Shown: positions 34,225 through 45,499 of the stretch, one piece after another | Numbering within the stretch: the stretch's first letter is position 1 | Layout of the letters: each line of letters opens with the position of its first letter | DNA from: Polytrichum commune | Lineage: Eukaryota; Streptophyta; Polytrichopsida; Polytrichales; Polytrichaceae | Length of the DNA: 64,000 nt | Direction of reading: 5' to 3' | Assembly (NCBI GenBank): GCA_950295325.1 | Contig: OX485803.1 | Span: 28,646,001 to 28,710,000 of the forward strand | Notes under the pieces: model-generated | The model's database searches: none | Seen by the model: the letters and a program-made list of their open reading frames with translations, nothing else | Told to the model about the DNA's origin: nothing | Translations under genes and position numbers: made by a program

Positions 34225-35403
34225 ATGTCTCACAGGAAGTTCGAGCATCCCCGTCACGGTTCGCTCGGATTCTTGCCCCGCAAGAGGGCGAAACGTCATA
34301 GAGGAAAGGTGAAAACTTTCCCCGCTGATGACCCTAAGAAGGCATGCAGCCTGACCGCCTTCCTTGGCTACAAGGCTGGTATGACTCACATCGTGAGAGA
34401 GGTGGAGAAGCCCGGATCCAAGTTGCACAAGAAGGAGACATGCGAGGCCGTGACCATCGTTGAGACTCCTCCCATGGTTGTCGTCGGATTGGTGGCGTAC
34501 GTGAAGACTCCTCGTGGTTTGAGGTCTTTGAACACCGTCTGGGCTCAGCACTTGAGCGACGAGCTTAAGAGGAGGTTCTACAAGAACTGGTACAAGTCGA
34601 AGAAGAAAGCCTTCTCCAAGTACACGAAGAGGTATGAGACCGAGGAGGGCAAGAAGGACTTGGAGTCCGACTTGGAGAGGATGAAGAAGTACGCTAGCGT
34701 TATCCGTGTGTTGGCTCACACACAGGTGCGCAAGTTGAAGGGTATCAAGCAAAAGAAGGCTCATCTGGTTGAGATTCAGGTCAACGGTGGTACCATCGCT
34801 GACAAGGTGGACTTCGGTTACAAGCTGTTCGAGAAGAGCGTGCCCGTGGATACCGTCTTCAACAAGGATGAGATGATTGACATCATTGGAGTCACCAGGG
34901 GTCACGGTTATGAGGGCGTGGTTACACGTTGGGGTGTGACTCGTCTTCCCAGGAAGACTCACAGGGGTCTGCGTAAGGTTGCTTGTATTGGAGCATGGCA
35001 TCCTGCCCGTGTTTCTTTCACCGTTGCCAGGGCTGGACAGAACGGTTACCATCACCGTACCGAGATGAACAAGAAGGTGTACAAGATCGGTAAGGTCGCG
35101 GACAAGGCTTCGTTCGCTGCCTCCACCGAATTCGATGTGACTGAGAAGGAGATCACCCCAATGGGAGGATTTGCCCATTATGGTATTATTAGGGATGACT
35201 ACCTTGTGTTGAAGGGATGTGTCATGGGACCCAAGAAGAGAGTGATCACTCTTCGTCAATCCCTGTACAAGCAGACTTCCAGAAGCGCTTTGGAGGACAT
35301 CAAGCTCAAGTTCATCGATACCTCTTCGAAGTTCGGACATGGTCGCTTCCAGACAACATTGGAGAAGGCGAAGGTTTACGGAAGAGTGAAGCCCACCGCT
35401 TAA
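34225..35403 (+). CDS. RPL3: 60S ribosomal protein L3 (uL3)
   Basis: The protein is complete at 392 residues, close to the usual plant length of about 389. It starts with the conserved '[20 protein letters not shown]'. Further hallmarks are '[20 protein letters not shown]', '[19 protein letters not shown]', '[20 protein letters not shown]' and '[16 protein letters not shown]'. uL3 is a core protein of the large subunit near the peptidyl transferase centre. The Met at 34225 was chosen because it matches the universal start; the frame is open 66 bp further upstream. The whole coding sequence is one exon with high GC at third positions, unlike most plant RPL3 genes, which have introns. That suggests either loss of introns in this lineage or a retrocopy, but there are no disablements and a telo-box lies upstream, so it is probably expressed. 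Confidence 0.97.
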   Translation: MSHRKFEHPRHGSLGFLPRKRAKRHRGKVKTFPADDPKKACSLTAFLGYKAGMTHIVREVEKPGSKLHKKETCEAVTIVETPPMVVVGLVAYVKTPRGLRSLNTVWAQHLSDELKRRFYKNWYKSKKKAFSKYTKRYETEEGKKDLESDLERMKKYASVIRVLAHTQVRKLKGIKQKKAHLVEIQVNGGTIADKVDFGYKLFEKSVPVDTVFNKDEMIDIIGVTRGHGYEGVVTRWGVTRLPRKTHRGLRKVACIGAWHPARVSFTVARAGQNGYHHRTEMNKKVYKIGKVADKASFAASTEFDVTEKEITPMGGFAHYGIIRDDYLVLKGCVMGPKKRVITLRQSLYKQTSRSALEDIKLKFIDTSSKFGHGRFQTTLEKAKVYGRVKPTA

Positions 35404-37060
35404 GTGGAATATGTAAGGTGAGTTATCGAAGAGATCTGCTAGATGAAGCGGAGGGTTTGCATTATGTGCAAATTATGGGCCGCTGGCATGTGCCTTTTTT
35501 TGCACTGGAAGCCATGAGGCTTCGGTGTTAGTGCACCTCTGCCATGCCCTCTCCTTCTAGCGGAGGTTACATGTATTGGCCTTGGCATATGACTTAATGA
35601 TGAATGGACTGATGATACACATTTTTGCACTGAAGATTGGGGTTTAGGGTTTCTGGCTTTGTGTTTTTGGCTGCCGATTATGATGTTTCTTTCAGGCTTC
35701 TCCTTCTCTCAAGCATGTTTTAGAATGTAAGGTTGGGGCGTTGTGACAATGCACATAGATAGTTGCTCTGATAGTTTGCCTTTTGAGCTGTTTCAGCGTT
35801 CCTCTTTCCTGAGATTTAGGGTTTCGCGTTCTCAGGTCGTACTGGTGATTGGACGTTTACGCATTAGAGGTTCTTGATATCGTGAATGTCTGGATATGCA
35901 TGATGTTGTGATGGCGCAAGTAAAGGTCTGTTTGTTCATGTATTCTTTCTTTTGACTTTGAGTGTAGGGTTTTGACTTCGAACAGGTTATGTCGCTCTTC
36001 CAAGCTCTTTGTTGCCTCCTCAATCCTGAATATGCAGTAGTACCCTTTAGTGACACCGTGTGTGTCAGTGATGCAGTTTGTGTTGTTCATATGGTGCCAA
36101 GGTGCCTTGTCGATTGACGTGTTTCTTATTATCATTCTTATGTACACATTATTATGACTGTAATTTGGAACTACTTTTAAAGGTTTAGTTATATTATTCC
36201 TTGTCCACCATATCAGCTACGGGTATCTTCACCATCATGTGGGTATGCAATCACGCTAATTACATCAAACCATAATGTATCATGTTTCTTAAGTCTAATA
36301 ATGGTGAGTCGCTGAGGGTATTCATCTGTGCACAGCGGCTGAACTGTTCAGATGCTGATTATATGCCCACAGTAACTGAAAGAGGTGTCGTAATTTCACA
36401 TGGGCTATATCGTCAAATTGCAACATCTGAAATGGTAACTTCAAACTTGCGTGCCTATCGTGGATCGAGGAAATGTGCAGTTGGAGATTTGGAACCTGGA
36501 TGTCAAGAAACCACCATCACAAATTCCCCGGAGAAGAGTGTGCCAATATATGTAATCCGGGTATGCTAAGGCAAATTGCATGGTTAACCTAATTCATAAA
36601 AAGTCTTTGTAGTCTTCCCTCGCTTCAACCAAATGCACACCACTCCTGTGATGAGAGAAGTGAATCCAGCCAACATGTATCAGATATCAGCTAATCTATC
36701 AGCTTCCAAAAGTACCACACATAGATCACGTAGAAGAGTTTATGAAGGTGCTGCATCATTGGAAAGATAATTAAAATTGAGGCATCTAAAACTAGTAGAA
36801 TACGACTGTTTGTATCTGTTTTGGAGTATTGGAGAAATATACTTCCTGCGAAGAAAAACAAATTCTAAGGACAATGCAGGGATGTTATAGACTTTTCATG
36901 AACAGTTGCTATGTATTTCGAAGCGGTAGAGTTAGGGTAATTCGTGGATGATCTATAGGTTATCATAACCGGTACTCGAAATGCGAATGCTTGATTATGA
37001 CAACTGATCAAGCTCTTAACCTAAAACGCCACCACGTAAACCTTTTAACTTCGTAAGCCC
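35404..37060. other. 3' flank of RPL3; no further gene recognised
   Basis: The first few hundred bases are probably the 3' UTR and flank of RPL3, including 'gggtttagggttt' near 35640. Open frames at 36.0-36.6 kb lack family features. Confidence 0.5.
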
Positions 37061-37069
37061 TAAACATAT

Positions 37070-37385
37070 GCAGTAGAGGGACCCATAATCCATCACTTCA
37101 GAGATTTTGCGCCAGAACCAGAGAAGTATATGGTGGTGCACATTTTTCGTGTGTAGAAAGATAGAAATCAGGACTGAAATTTTTTCAGTAACTTTCTTCC
37201 TTTCATTCAAATTACTGTGAATTTTTGAAGCAAAAAGTTGGTCCAAATTTATTACCAATGTCTTGAGTTTTCACAACCGCTTATTCCTCCTCACTCTAGC
37301 AGTCAAAACTAAGACATGTGTCATGGCACTATTGGTTCTGGCCTATCAAAATTCAATTTCAGCCTTAATAAACATTTTTGTTAGG
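37070..37385 (+). repeat. Dispersed MITE-like repeat, partial copy A
   Basis: Shares 'gacatgtgtcatggcact', 'ttggttctggcctatcaaaa' and 'cagagattttgcgcc' with the fuller copy at 59618-60020, in the same orientation. The right terminal repeat is missing here. Confidence 0.65.
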
Positions 37386-37599
37386 GTTTTGATCATGAAT
37401 CCGTGCCTCTATTATTGACCTTAAGTTTGTTTGCTTGAAATATATAAATCTCATCCATGTTGGCATTACATGACCCTAGTGAGTGGTAAAATAGATTAGG
37501 TCAATTATGGATGCCTCGACCTTACATGTTGTCTAATAGAAAAAATGCGTAGCCTACCCCTTACCCTCTTGCAATTCTTTCTCTCTATATTCATGCAAG

Positions 37600-38280
37600 C
37601 GAATGAGTATATTTGGACGGTTGTGTACATTTCCTTTCGAAACTGAACATGAAGTTGTAATCCTCAAGCTTGCAAGACATCGAGAAATTGGTTTTTCTAT
37701 TGAAGACCCTAACATACCATAGAGGGTGCTCTATTTTATCTTTACTAGTGTTGGAATGTAGTATCAACATGGGATTCAAGAGATCCCAACCAAAACATGA
37801 TAAGACACACATGAGAAAAGTGATTTTTTGTCGGAATAGAGAATCCTCTGTGGTAGTCTTCCCTATTGCTTATTTGTACCATAGTTGGTATGCAAACCAA
37901 AAATAAGAAGTAAATTCTTAGCATGTTTAGTTACATGTTCATATCCAAAATTCAAAGAAGCTTGAATCAAGTGGATGTGAGTGTAAGTGCATTCACCCAT
38001 AAGATGGATCCTCATGTATTGGTGGTAGATTTAGAAGCCTCTTATAGTGGATTTCACCATATGGATCATGACATCTTTGTAAGAGTTTTACGCAAAATTG
38101 CAAATGTCCATGTGTTCAAAAGCAGAAGATTATAACATACTCCGTATTTGTGTATGGTCGGGTAGAGGTGATTGCCCAGATAAAAAAATCCGCCTTGGTC
38201 TTTAGGGGTTAACGTGTAGGAATATATACTAGAGCCCACTTTGTAGACACCACAAAACTCCAAATAGTAGACTTAATAGG
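37600..38280. other. Segment partly homologous to 53260-53420
   Basis: 'agagggtgctc' followed by 'cctta/ctttact' and 'tggaatg' occurs here near 37717 and again near 53306, as part of a longer weak match. On the minus strand both read 'LHS', 'SKD' and 'EHPL' in line. A further minus frame at 38066-38263 ('YSYTLTPKDQGGFFYLGNHL') faintly recalls plant multicopper-oxidase-like proteins. No intact gene. Confidence 0.3.
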
Positions 38281-38667
38281 GAGTCTCTACAGCACTAGGA
38301 AGTGACTGCCACCGTAATATGACTTGTCATTATGATTCTAGTGGGCCTTTTAATTTGCCACAGCACCGAAATTTGTGAGCGCCTTACTCCAATGCTTTCA
38401 TTAAAGGACTTCAGCATTTGAAAATGTTTTGTTTCTTCCGGAGGACTGCCACAGTGTACTTAAGGTATTTGAGGCCTTAAAGTAACACCTTTCTTTTCAT
38501 GACGCTTATTTTCAATCCTTAAGCCGTCAACAAGTGAGTGCAATGGTGCCATCAAGTAAGTCATTGTTAAAAGAGATTAAACAAATGTGGCATTGAGTAT
38601 AAAGTAGCACCACATTGGCCATCCATAATAGCAGTGTAAGAAGGATGCAATAACGCTTTTAGAAGAG

Positions 38668-38895
38668 CCAATGAACGGGGAGAACCGAGCATTAATTATA
38701 CAGATGAATTGGTTCAGTTTGAAAAATAACCAGTTCAAGTTTAAGACTTTATGAAATCTACCTATAATTTTGGAAGAATCTATGGAGTATACCTCAAATT
38801 AATAGAGACTAAAAGATGTCAACATGTAACTTGTTGGACTTGGAAACACTACAATTTTAAATAATTATGCCCAAAAATCTCCTGAACACTGAGAA
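38668..38895 (+). repeat. Dispersed repeat, second copy of the 33745 family
   Basis: It begins 'caatgaacggggagaaccga' and follows the same order of phrases as 33745-33990, including 'agtatacctcaaattaata' and 'cccaaaaatctcctgaacac'. No coding capacity. Confidence 0.7.
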
Positions 38896-39454
38896 AAACA
38901 CCAACTTTGGCCAATCACAATGGCTACTCAGGATCTATCTGCTCAATGAGGCGATGTAAAAAGAGGGATAAAACTTTGATTTAATAGAAGACCCTCACTT
39001 CCAATAAGCCTGATTTTGTGGCAATTCTCACTTAACAATCCAACATCGATAGACCCCCCTAGTTGATAGTGAAAGACTATTTCCTCAAGACGACTTTGAG
39101 AATTTTTGTAGGTTGCATATGAATTTCTTATTTTTTGAAATTCATAGAGATTCGCTAATCTATGAATATTTCCAAAAAAAAATTCCAAGCTACTGAACCT
39201 TCCTGAAATAGCAAAGGTTTCTTAGAGTGTCACTTTAAGGCTTCAGTACCTTACTTATATTCTGCACAAAAGTGTCTTCAAGGAACAAATGCATACATAA
39301 CTGATCTCTAATTGCTCGACTTTAGCATTTTATTTCAAGAGAGTTTCTTCCTAAAGGATGAGATGTACACCATAGGCACATTTCACATTCAAGTGTTGTC
39401 AGGGATTCATTATAATATGTGCATTATCTGTCATTCAAAATGTTTGAGCTCTGA

Positions 39455-39775
39455 GGATAGTAGAGGCGCCTATTCTTGATCATAACCCCATCGGCAATAT
39501 ATAATAATTTCAATCAGGCTAGGACTCAATTTCGATCAGGTTGGAACCAATAGTGTCATGACACATGTCTTGGTTTTGAGTGTTAAACTGAGAAGGAGTG
39601 AGCGGTTTAAATGAGCGGTTATGGTAGACTCTAGACATCGGTAATATGTTCGGGCCAACTTTTGGCTTCAAAAATTTCTAATAATTTCAATTAAGTAAAT
39701 AAATTACTAAAAATATACAGTCTCTTGATTTCTATCTTCCTACATGGGAAAATTTACACTACCTTATACTTCTCT
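39455..39775 (-). repeat. Dispersed MITE-like repeat, inverted copy B
   Basis: Reverse-oriented relative to 37070-37385 and 59618-60020. The end 'gtagaggcgcctattcttga' is at about 39458. It contains 'gtgtcatgacacatgtcttg' and runs to 'ccttatacttctctcaaa', after which similarity ends. Confidence 0.65.
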
Positions 39776-39779
39776 CAAA

Positions 39780-41100
39780 GTGAACAATGTCTTTAAAAAT
39801 CTCAAGATTGCTTGTCACTTTTGATGCCATCATTCTTGAACAAGAATATCGCATTTTAAAATCCCACATCAAAATAACATGTCTTGCACACTACACTACT
39901 TTTTTTTTGGTTAATTTTTGTGTTCTACTATAATGTGCATCACATCAAATCAAACTAACTAAATTAGCTACAAAAGTTTTAAAATTGTAAAGTGTCATCA
40001 AAGACAATACTAAAGAGAGGAAAGACTGTAATAGAGTGCCCTCTGTGATACTATACAATATGTAGACTTGCGTTGTGAAAGCCCGTTAGTGGTCAATGTG
40101 TTACGTGCTCTTGGGGAGTTCACAAGCTATATACTTTTATAAATCACGTGCGGTCGGGGTTAATCAAAGATTGGCTATTTAACTAAATTTCTTGAATGAT
40201 TGGCACCCTATTAGTAGATAAGATAGTATTCTGAGGTATTTTTCAAGACCCTATGATTAAGTATAATTTACACCATGAACTTATTTTATAGACTCTATTT
40301 TGTTTGTAAATTGTATCATTTATCAAAATATTGGAATTGTGACATAAATTGACGTTAATCCACAACAAAACAACAACAATGCATTAATGGTACATGCAAA
40401 TGAAATTGAATGCTACATGTTTCCAACACTATCTTGAAACAATCCAACATAATTATGAAACTCTCAATGACCACCCTAAGTTTGCCAACATCTAAGTTTG
40501 ATGGCTTCTGATTAATTGAGGCAACTTCTCATCCAATCGGAAGACATTCATTGAACCTCACATAAATTATCCATTCCTCCAAACATAATAGACTCTAGTT
40601 TATTAATAAAATAAAAATACTGCATTTTTTTTTCACCTACCCTATTTTAGATATAACATTGTATGGGTCATTTCATCCAAGACATGGTGATTCTAATTTT
40701 TTTATAATTTGTTTCTCTCTTGAATAAAAAACACCCTATATTTTTTCTCACATGGTTTGATAAAATTTTGACAGTGACCTTCCTGTGTATGTGCTAAGTA
40801 ACTTAGATACTTAAACGAGCTCCGAAATATTAAACAAAAATAGCTACAACCATGATTTGGAATTGGTAATCATCTCACACAACTCATGTGTTCCTTTATC
40901 CTACAAGAAGTGGCGCATATTTAAAGTGTTTGTTTAAGGCCCTCTTACATGAGGTGTATTTTACAAATGACCAGGGGTTGCGAGGGTAGTAAGTAAATCA
41001 ATTCCACAACATAAATGTGTGTGGGGATGCGTGCCAATTTAGAGGCTATCGGAGGAGGAGTTTTTGTTATGAAAGGTAGACAACCTATGTTTGAGTGGTA
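39780..41100. other. AT-rich non-coding stretch
   Basis: No gene, RNA gene or clear terminal repeat seen. 'catgtgttcctttatcctac' and 'aagaagtgg' near 40885-40913 belong to the dispersed family also present at 41.3, 61.4 and 62.3 kb. Confidence 0.45.
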
Positions 41101-41390
41101 TATGGTCAGGGATGCTCTAAGAACGGATACCAGAAAAGACATGTGTTTGAAAGAGACTGGAGTACGTGTTCAAAATACGACGACCATTCTAAACTCTATA
41201 GCTGAAATAAACAAGGGGACCACCTATATGACCACGTGATGAGCACCATAATCTTCACTTTGCTAATGAATAAGATATTCATACGAACTCCCAAAACTAC
41301 GAGAAAAGTCGATTTGGCCTTGATTTGGATATGCTAAGCATCTCATCTCATTCTAATCATGTGTTTCGCATCCTAGGACAAGTGGGCTAA
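41100..41390 (+). repeat. Dispersed repeat family, copy 1
   Basis: Contains 'accacctatatgaccacgtg', 'ctttgctaatgaataagata' and 'gatttggatatgct', then 'gtgtttcgcatcctag'. A close relative is at 62140-62400 and partial copies are at 44705-44860 and 61320-61450. A GA-rich microsatellite follows at 41431-41458. Confidence 0.6.
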
Positions 41391-41845
41391 TCGGGAAAAG
41401 TAACCATTTAAGACCCATCTACCTTGGCCTAGAGAGAGAGAGATAGAGAGAGAGAGATGAAGATTTCACTGAAGTTCTGCCATGGAGGACAGAGAGGTGT
41501 CGGCCTTCCACAATAATAGCGGGCCCCCTCACCGTCGCCTTGCCACACAATAATAGCGGGCACCCTCCATTAGTCTGTCCCTTGCACCACGTTAAGCACA
41601 TCCATGATTGCCACCTCAGGTTTCGATCTCACAATTGCGCACAATGCATTGCAAATGCAATCGCCCATCGACCTCTGACTACACTTGCAATCTTGCGTTT
41701 GGGAGGGTTGTGGCTCTGCGTTTCATTTGAGCACTGCTGCCGCATTTGTATCCCGTTTGGAGCGGCGAAGTTGAGTTGAGTTCGGAGGCCGACATTTGGG
41801 CTGCATTGTCTAGTGGGAAGGAAGGAAGGAAGGAAGGTCGAGGCC

Positions 41846-44486
41846 ATGGCGGGGAGGAGAGGGGGTGCAGCGATGGTGGTGGTCTGCTGCTACTGGGGGG
41901 CGCTCCTCATGGGCACCGCCGTTGCGGATGGTAACTTTTTGTCACTCGCCCTGGATGATAATTTTAAGGTGCAGTAGTTTGTGGGAGTTTCCTCGATTCA
42001 GGGTCACCTTCGTTCGCTTCGATGTCATTGCATGGACTATCTCGGAGCCACAGTACTGCTGATGTGGTAGCTGGAGTTGGTTTCTTGAGCGTGTGGTGAG
42101 GATGAGTAGCCTCACTTCAGGCATCTGAATCAAGAATGATGTGCACTGTTTCCTTAGCTGGAGTCTGTGGTGGCGCTGCACGTAGTTCTAGGATTGGCCT
42201 ACCTTTTTCTACTCTGCTCCCTTCTGCACTCCCACAGATCGCCCGTCTGTTTGTGCGGGGGAGGAAGAGTCTCACGTCGCGACTCAAGTCTTGTCTGGCA
42301 CATGCAAGTGTGTCTTGTTTGGGACCTCGTGGTGATTTCCGCCATTCTAGTCGTCTCCCTTCGCACCTTGCCCATTGCCGGGCCTTCTTACCCTGACCGA
42401 GGAGGTTATAAGTACCAAAGGCAAATGTCGAGATGTGTACTTGTTCCTTCGACTGATAATCAGATGGTATATTTGTGCCACTCACCTTAGCTAGGCTTTG
42501 TAAGAGTATTCTCGATTCTCGGCCACCTGCGCTCGCATGGATCGATGTCATTGAAGGAACAACAGATGATGTTAAAAGTGGATTATGGTAAACCCACACA
42601 GCTGGTACAGTAGCTACAATTTTTCTTCTGAGCGTCTCTTGACGATCGTCTGCACTTTAGGGAAGTGCATTGTTTCCTCAGCCGCAGTCTCAGGTGTTCC
42701 CGGTTTTCATTTTGCCAAGGCAGTTGCACATAGTTCTAGGATTGACTATTTCTGTGACTGGCCAACCAGTTTTGCTCACCTCCCCTCTGCCCTGGCTCGG
42801 ATCGCCCATTGATTTTGCGGGGTATAAAGAAGCTAAAGTATAAACACAAAACTGTAGGTCTTGATGCCCTTGCCAACGCAACCGGCTCAGTTGTGGCACA
42901 TGCAAGCGCGTTCTGTTTAGCACCTCGTGGTTGTTTCCGCCATTCTCCTCTCCCTTCGCACCTAGCCCATTGCCGGACCTTTTCCCCCTGACCGAGGAGG
43001 TCGAGGAATAGGACAAAGGCAAATGTCTAAAAGACTACTTGTTCCTGATAGTCAGATGGTATGTCACTAAGCCTAGCTGCACTTGTAAGAGTTTCCTCAA
43101 TTCTGGGTCACCTTCGCTCGCATGGATGGCATTGAATGAGCAACAGATGATATATGCATGGACTATCTTAATGCTGCAGCACGAGGCAGATTGCAGTGGA
43201 GCAGAATAGGGACAGAGTCTCAGGGGAGCAAGTCCATCTTTTAGAACGGCTGTTTCTAAACCACTTCGAATGCCTCTAAGTAATGCGTTGATGATTGCTA
43301 TTTCACAAAGAGGACCAACATTCTTGGAAAGAGTAGGGCATTGAGAGGAACCCCATTGATACCCCTTGTCTGTGAATTAGAAAAGATTGACACCAGCAAA
43401 TCTGGTGTTTAGATCTACTTAGAAGATATCTTTTTCTTAAACAGGGGTCACCATTCAGGACCCCTAAGTATTTAATTTCTCTTGTGAATAAACCTCTAAT
43501 ATTTCTTAGAATCTATACTCTAAAACTGCTTACAATATGAAAGTATGCGGTTCCAAGAGTGCTTCTTAAACATGTTTTAGCAGTCCCAAGGCAGCTTCTA
43601 AAGACGCAGACCCCTCCAGGTGCTACAGATTGTTGCCCACCTGGGGAGATGACACAATTATGTTGATGAAACGTTCTGTAGCTCATGATCACGTGTCAAT
43701 TCTGGTAACATGTAATTCATGTCGACATGTGATCAAACTGCCCACTAATGTCCATACGACACGTTTGATGCTGTGATGGGCTGCTAATATTAACACTTCA
43801 AGCCTGACACGCCTTGTAGTGGCTGATGATGCTACCTTGTGGACAAAACCCGGTCAAAACTCTAGGTGGTAAATTGCCCAAGTAATAACACAAGATTTCA
43901 AAGCGTGTCATCTTGAGTTTGCGGATGGCTAACACATTTGTACATGTGTGCAGAAAAATCAGAGTTTCTGACTTACATCAACGAATACCGCACATCAAAC
44001 AGTCTACCGGCCTTCACATCAAATTCAGGTGCAGCTTGTGTGGCACAGAAAGTAGCCGACGATTACAAGGGCACTGCGTGCTCCAACTCGACCGGGACTG
44101 GCACTGTCGCGGGTGAAGAGCCGCAACTTGGGGAATCCGTCGTCAGCTCGTGCAACCTACAGATTGCCAATGTGAAGGATGGGTCCACACTCCCAACATG
44201 TGTTCCATCAGCAAAAATTACAACTACTACTGTCCCCAAAGTGGCTGCTGACAGCATCACAGAGTCCCAAGCTTACAACGTATCTGTCAGCGATCCCAAG
44301 TACGTATCTGCTGGTGTTGGCCGATCGAGTGATAGTGCATGGTATGTGCTTGTGCTTGCTACCAATTCAAGTGGAGGCAACTATATCAACCAAAACCTGG
44401 ATCCTAGTGGGGCATCTATGCTAAGTGCGTGTCTTTTGTTCACCACAATCACTGCGTACATGGTTTTGAGCATGACCCTTGGGTAA
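41846..44486 (+). CDS. GPI-anchored glycoprotein, At5g19230/At3g06035-like
   Basis: Two exons, 41846-41930 and 43954-44486, join in phase (G/AA, donor GTAACT, acceptor TGTGCAG) to give 205 residues. Exon 1 encodes only a signal peptide ('MVVVCCYWGALLMGTAVA'). Exon 2 starts 'EKSEFLTYINEYRTSNSLPA' and carries family-typical 'CVAQKVADDYKGTACSNST', 'GEEPQLGESVVSSC', 'DGSTLPTCVPS' and 'GVGRSSDSAWYVLVLATN'. The C-terminus has a small-residue patch followed by a hydrophobic tail ending the protein, the signal for GPI attachment. The family is plant-specific, extracellular and plasma-membrane-bound, of unknown molecular function. The Met at 41846 follows a short AGGA-type repeat (about 41820-41836) in the 5' leader. 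The intron is 2023 bp and contains a tandem duplication. Confidence 0.88.
41980..43170 (+). repeat. Tandem duplication inside the GPI-protein intron
   Basis: About 2.2 diverged copies of a 520-585 bp unit. The phrase 'cctcgattcagggtcacctt' at 41991 recurs near 42511 and 43096. 'cctcgtggtgatttccgcca' near 42330 recurs as 'cctcgtggttgtttccgcca' near 42926. 'gttctaggattg' recurs near 42188 and 42732. The unit has no coding capacity. Confidence 0.85.
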
Positions 44487-45240
44487 TGTATATCCTTGAC
44501 TACTACATAATTCTTTCCTCGACATTTTCAAGAATTTTAAAATAGGTCTGGAGCTTTAGCTTCGCATGAGTTTGTACGTCTACTGTAGCGGCGGTGTAAG
44601 CATGTAGCTATCTTGTCTAGTTTTGTCTGAGGTAAGCGGGCCTTATCTGGTCACTCTTCGTAAATGATCACCTATATTTTGAGTGGTGTGTGGCAAGGCT
44701 CATAGTTGAGAATGGATACCAAAAAGACGCGAGTTACAATGGGGATGGACTGCGTGCTTAGAATGTAGACACCATTCTAGGTTCAATTCTAGACACAATT
44801 GGGAGGGCCTATGTGACCTCTTGAAGAGAGAAAGAGATTCTTCACTTTGACCTCCTATAACTTTTGCAAACCAATTTCGATTCTGAAACTTGAAATGAAA
44901 TAATAATCTATGTGATTTGCAATTGCTAACTGGATAAGACAATTCCTGCTTTGATCCAACAGTCAAACTTATTATCTGTGGAGTTGCGAGTGGCTACATG
45001 AGGGCTACAGTCCACCCTTGAGAAGTGTTACCCTGATAAGTGTTAAAACTGCATGTGTTCAGGACAATTGCGCTCCCTAGAAAGCCTCCAAAAAATACAC
45101 TAGGAAGTGCTAACTGTTAACTGCTAAGAGCATTTAGAAAAATTACACTCCACTCTTCAATGAATTCACCTAAATAAGTGTTAACTTGGATGAAAGTGAG
45201 GCTACAAAATATTATAACTTGGATGAAATTATTATTATAT
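44487..45240. other. 3' flank of the GPI-protein gene with repeat traces
   Basis: Includes a diverged copy of the 41.1-kb dispersed repeat near 44705-44860 ('accattctaggttcaattct', 'gagattcttcactttgacct'). No gene. Confidence 0.5.
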
Positions 45241-45258
45241 GTACACAATCACTTCTAA

Positions 45259-45495
45259 ATGTATAGTTGGTTAAATTTTTGCTTGGAGCCCGATATTCTT
45301 GGAGTTATTGCATCAACAATCCCGAATTGTTGGAAATATAAATGTATTCTTTGGAGGTTTTTGGACAGTGTGGAATTAGAGGAGGCAATCCTGAGAGATA
45401 GAGAATCTTGGGAAGCAATACAAAAGAAAGAGTTGGAAGAAACTTCTACCTTATTGGAACAACTGGCATTGATAGATAAAGAGAGAGAAAGTTAA
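45259..45495 (+). other. Short coil-like open frame, unassigned
   Basis: The C-terminal half of this 78-residue frame is a charged helix ('ELEEAILRDRESWEAIQKKE') ending in a stop after 'LIDKERES'. It could be a leftover of a transposon-derived or captured exon. No domain, no splice evidence and no neighbour supports a gene. Confidence 0.2.
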
Positions 45496-45499
45496 CCCA

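Noticed and set aside
34144-35340. A long open frame antisense to RPL3
   Set aside because: It is a shadow of the GC-rich RPL3 codons and has no family features.
38066-38263. A multicopper-oxidase fragment
   Set aside because: The resemblance is limited to a few residues, no copper-binding histidine motif is present and the flanks are non-coding.
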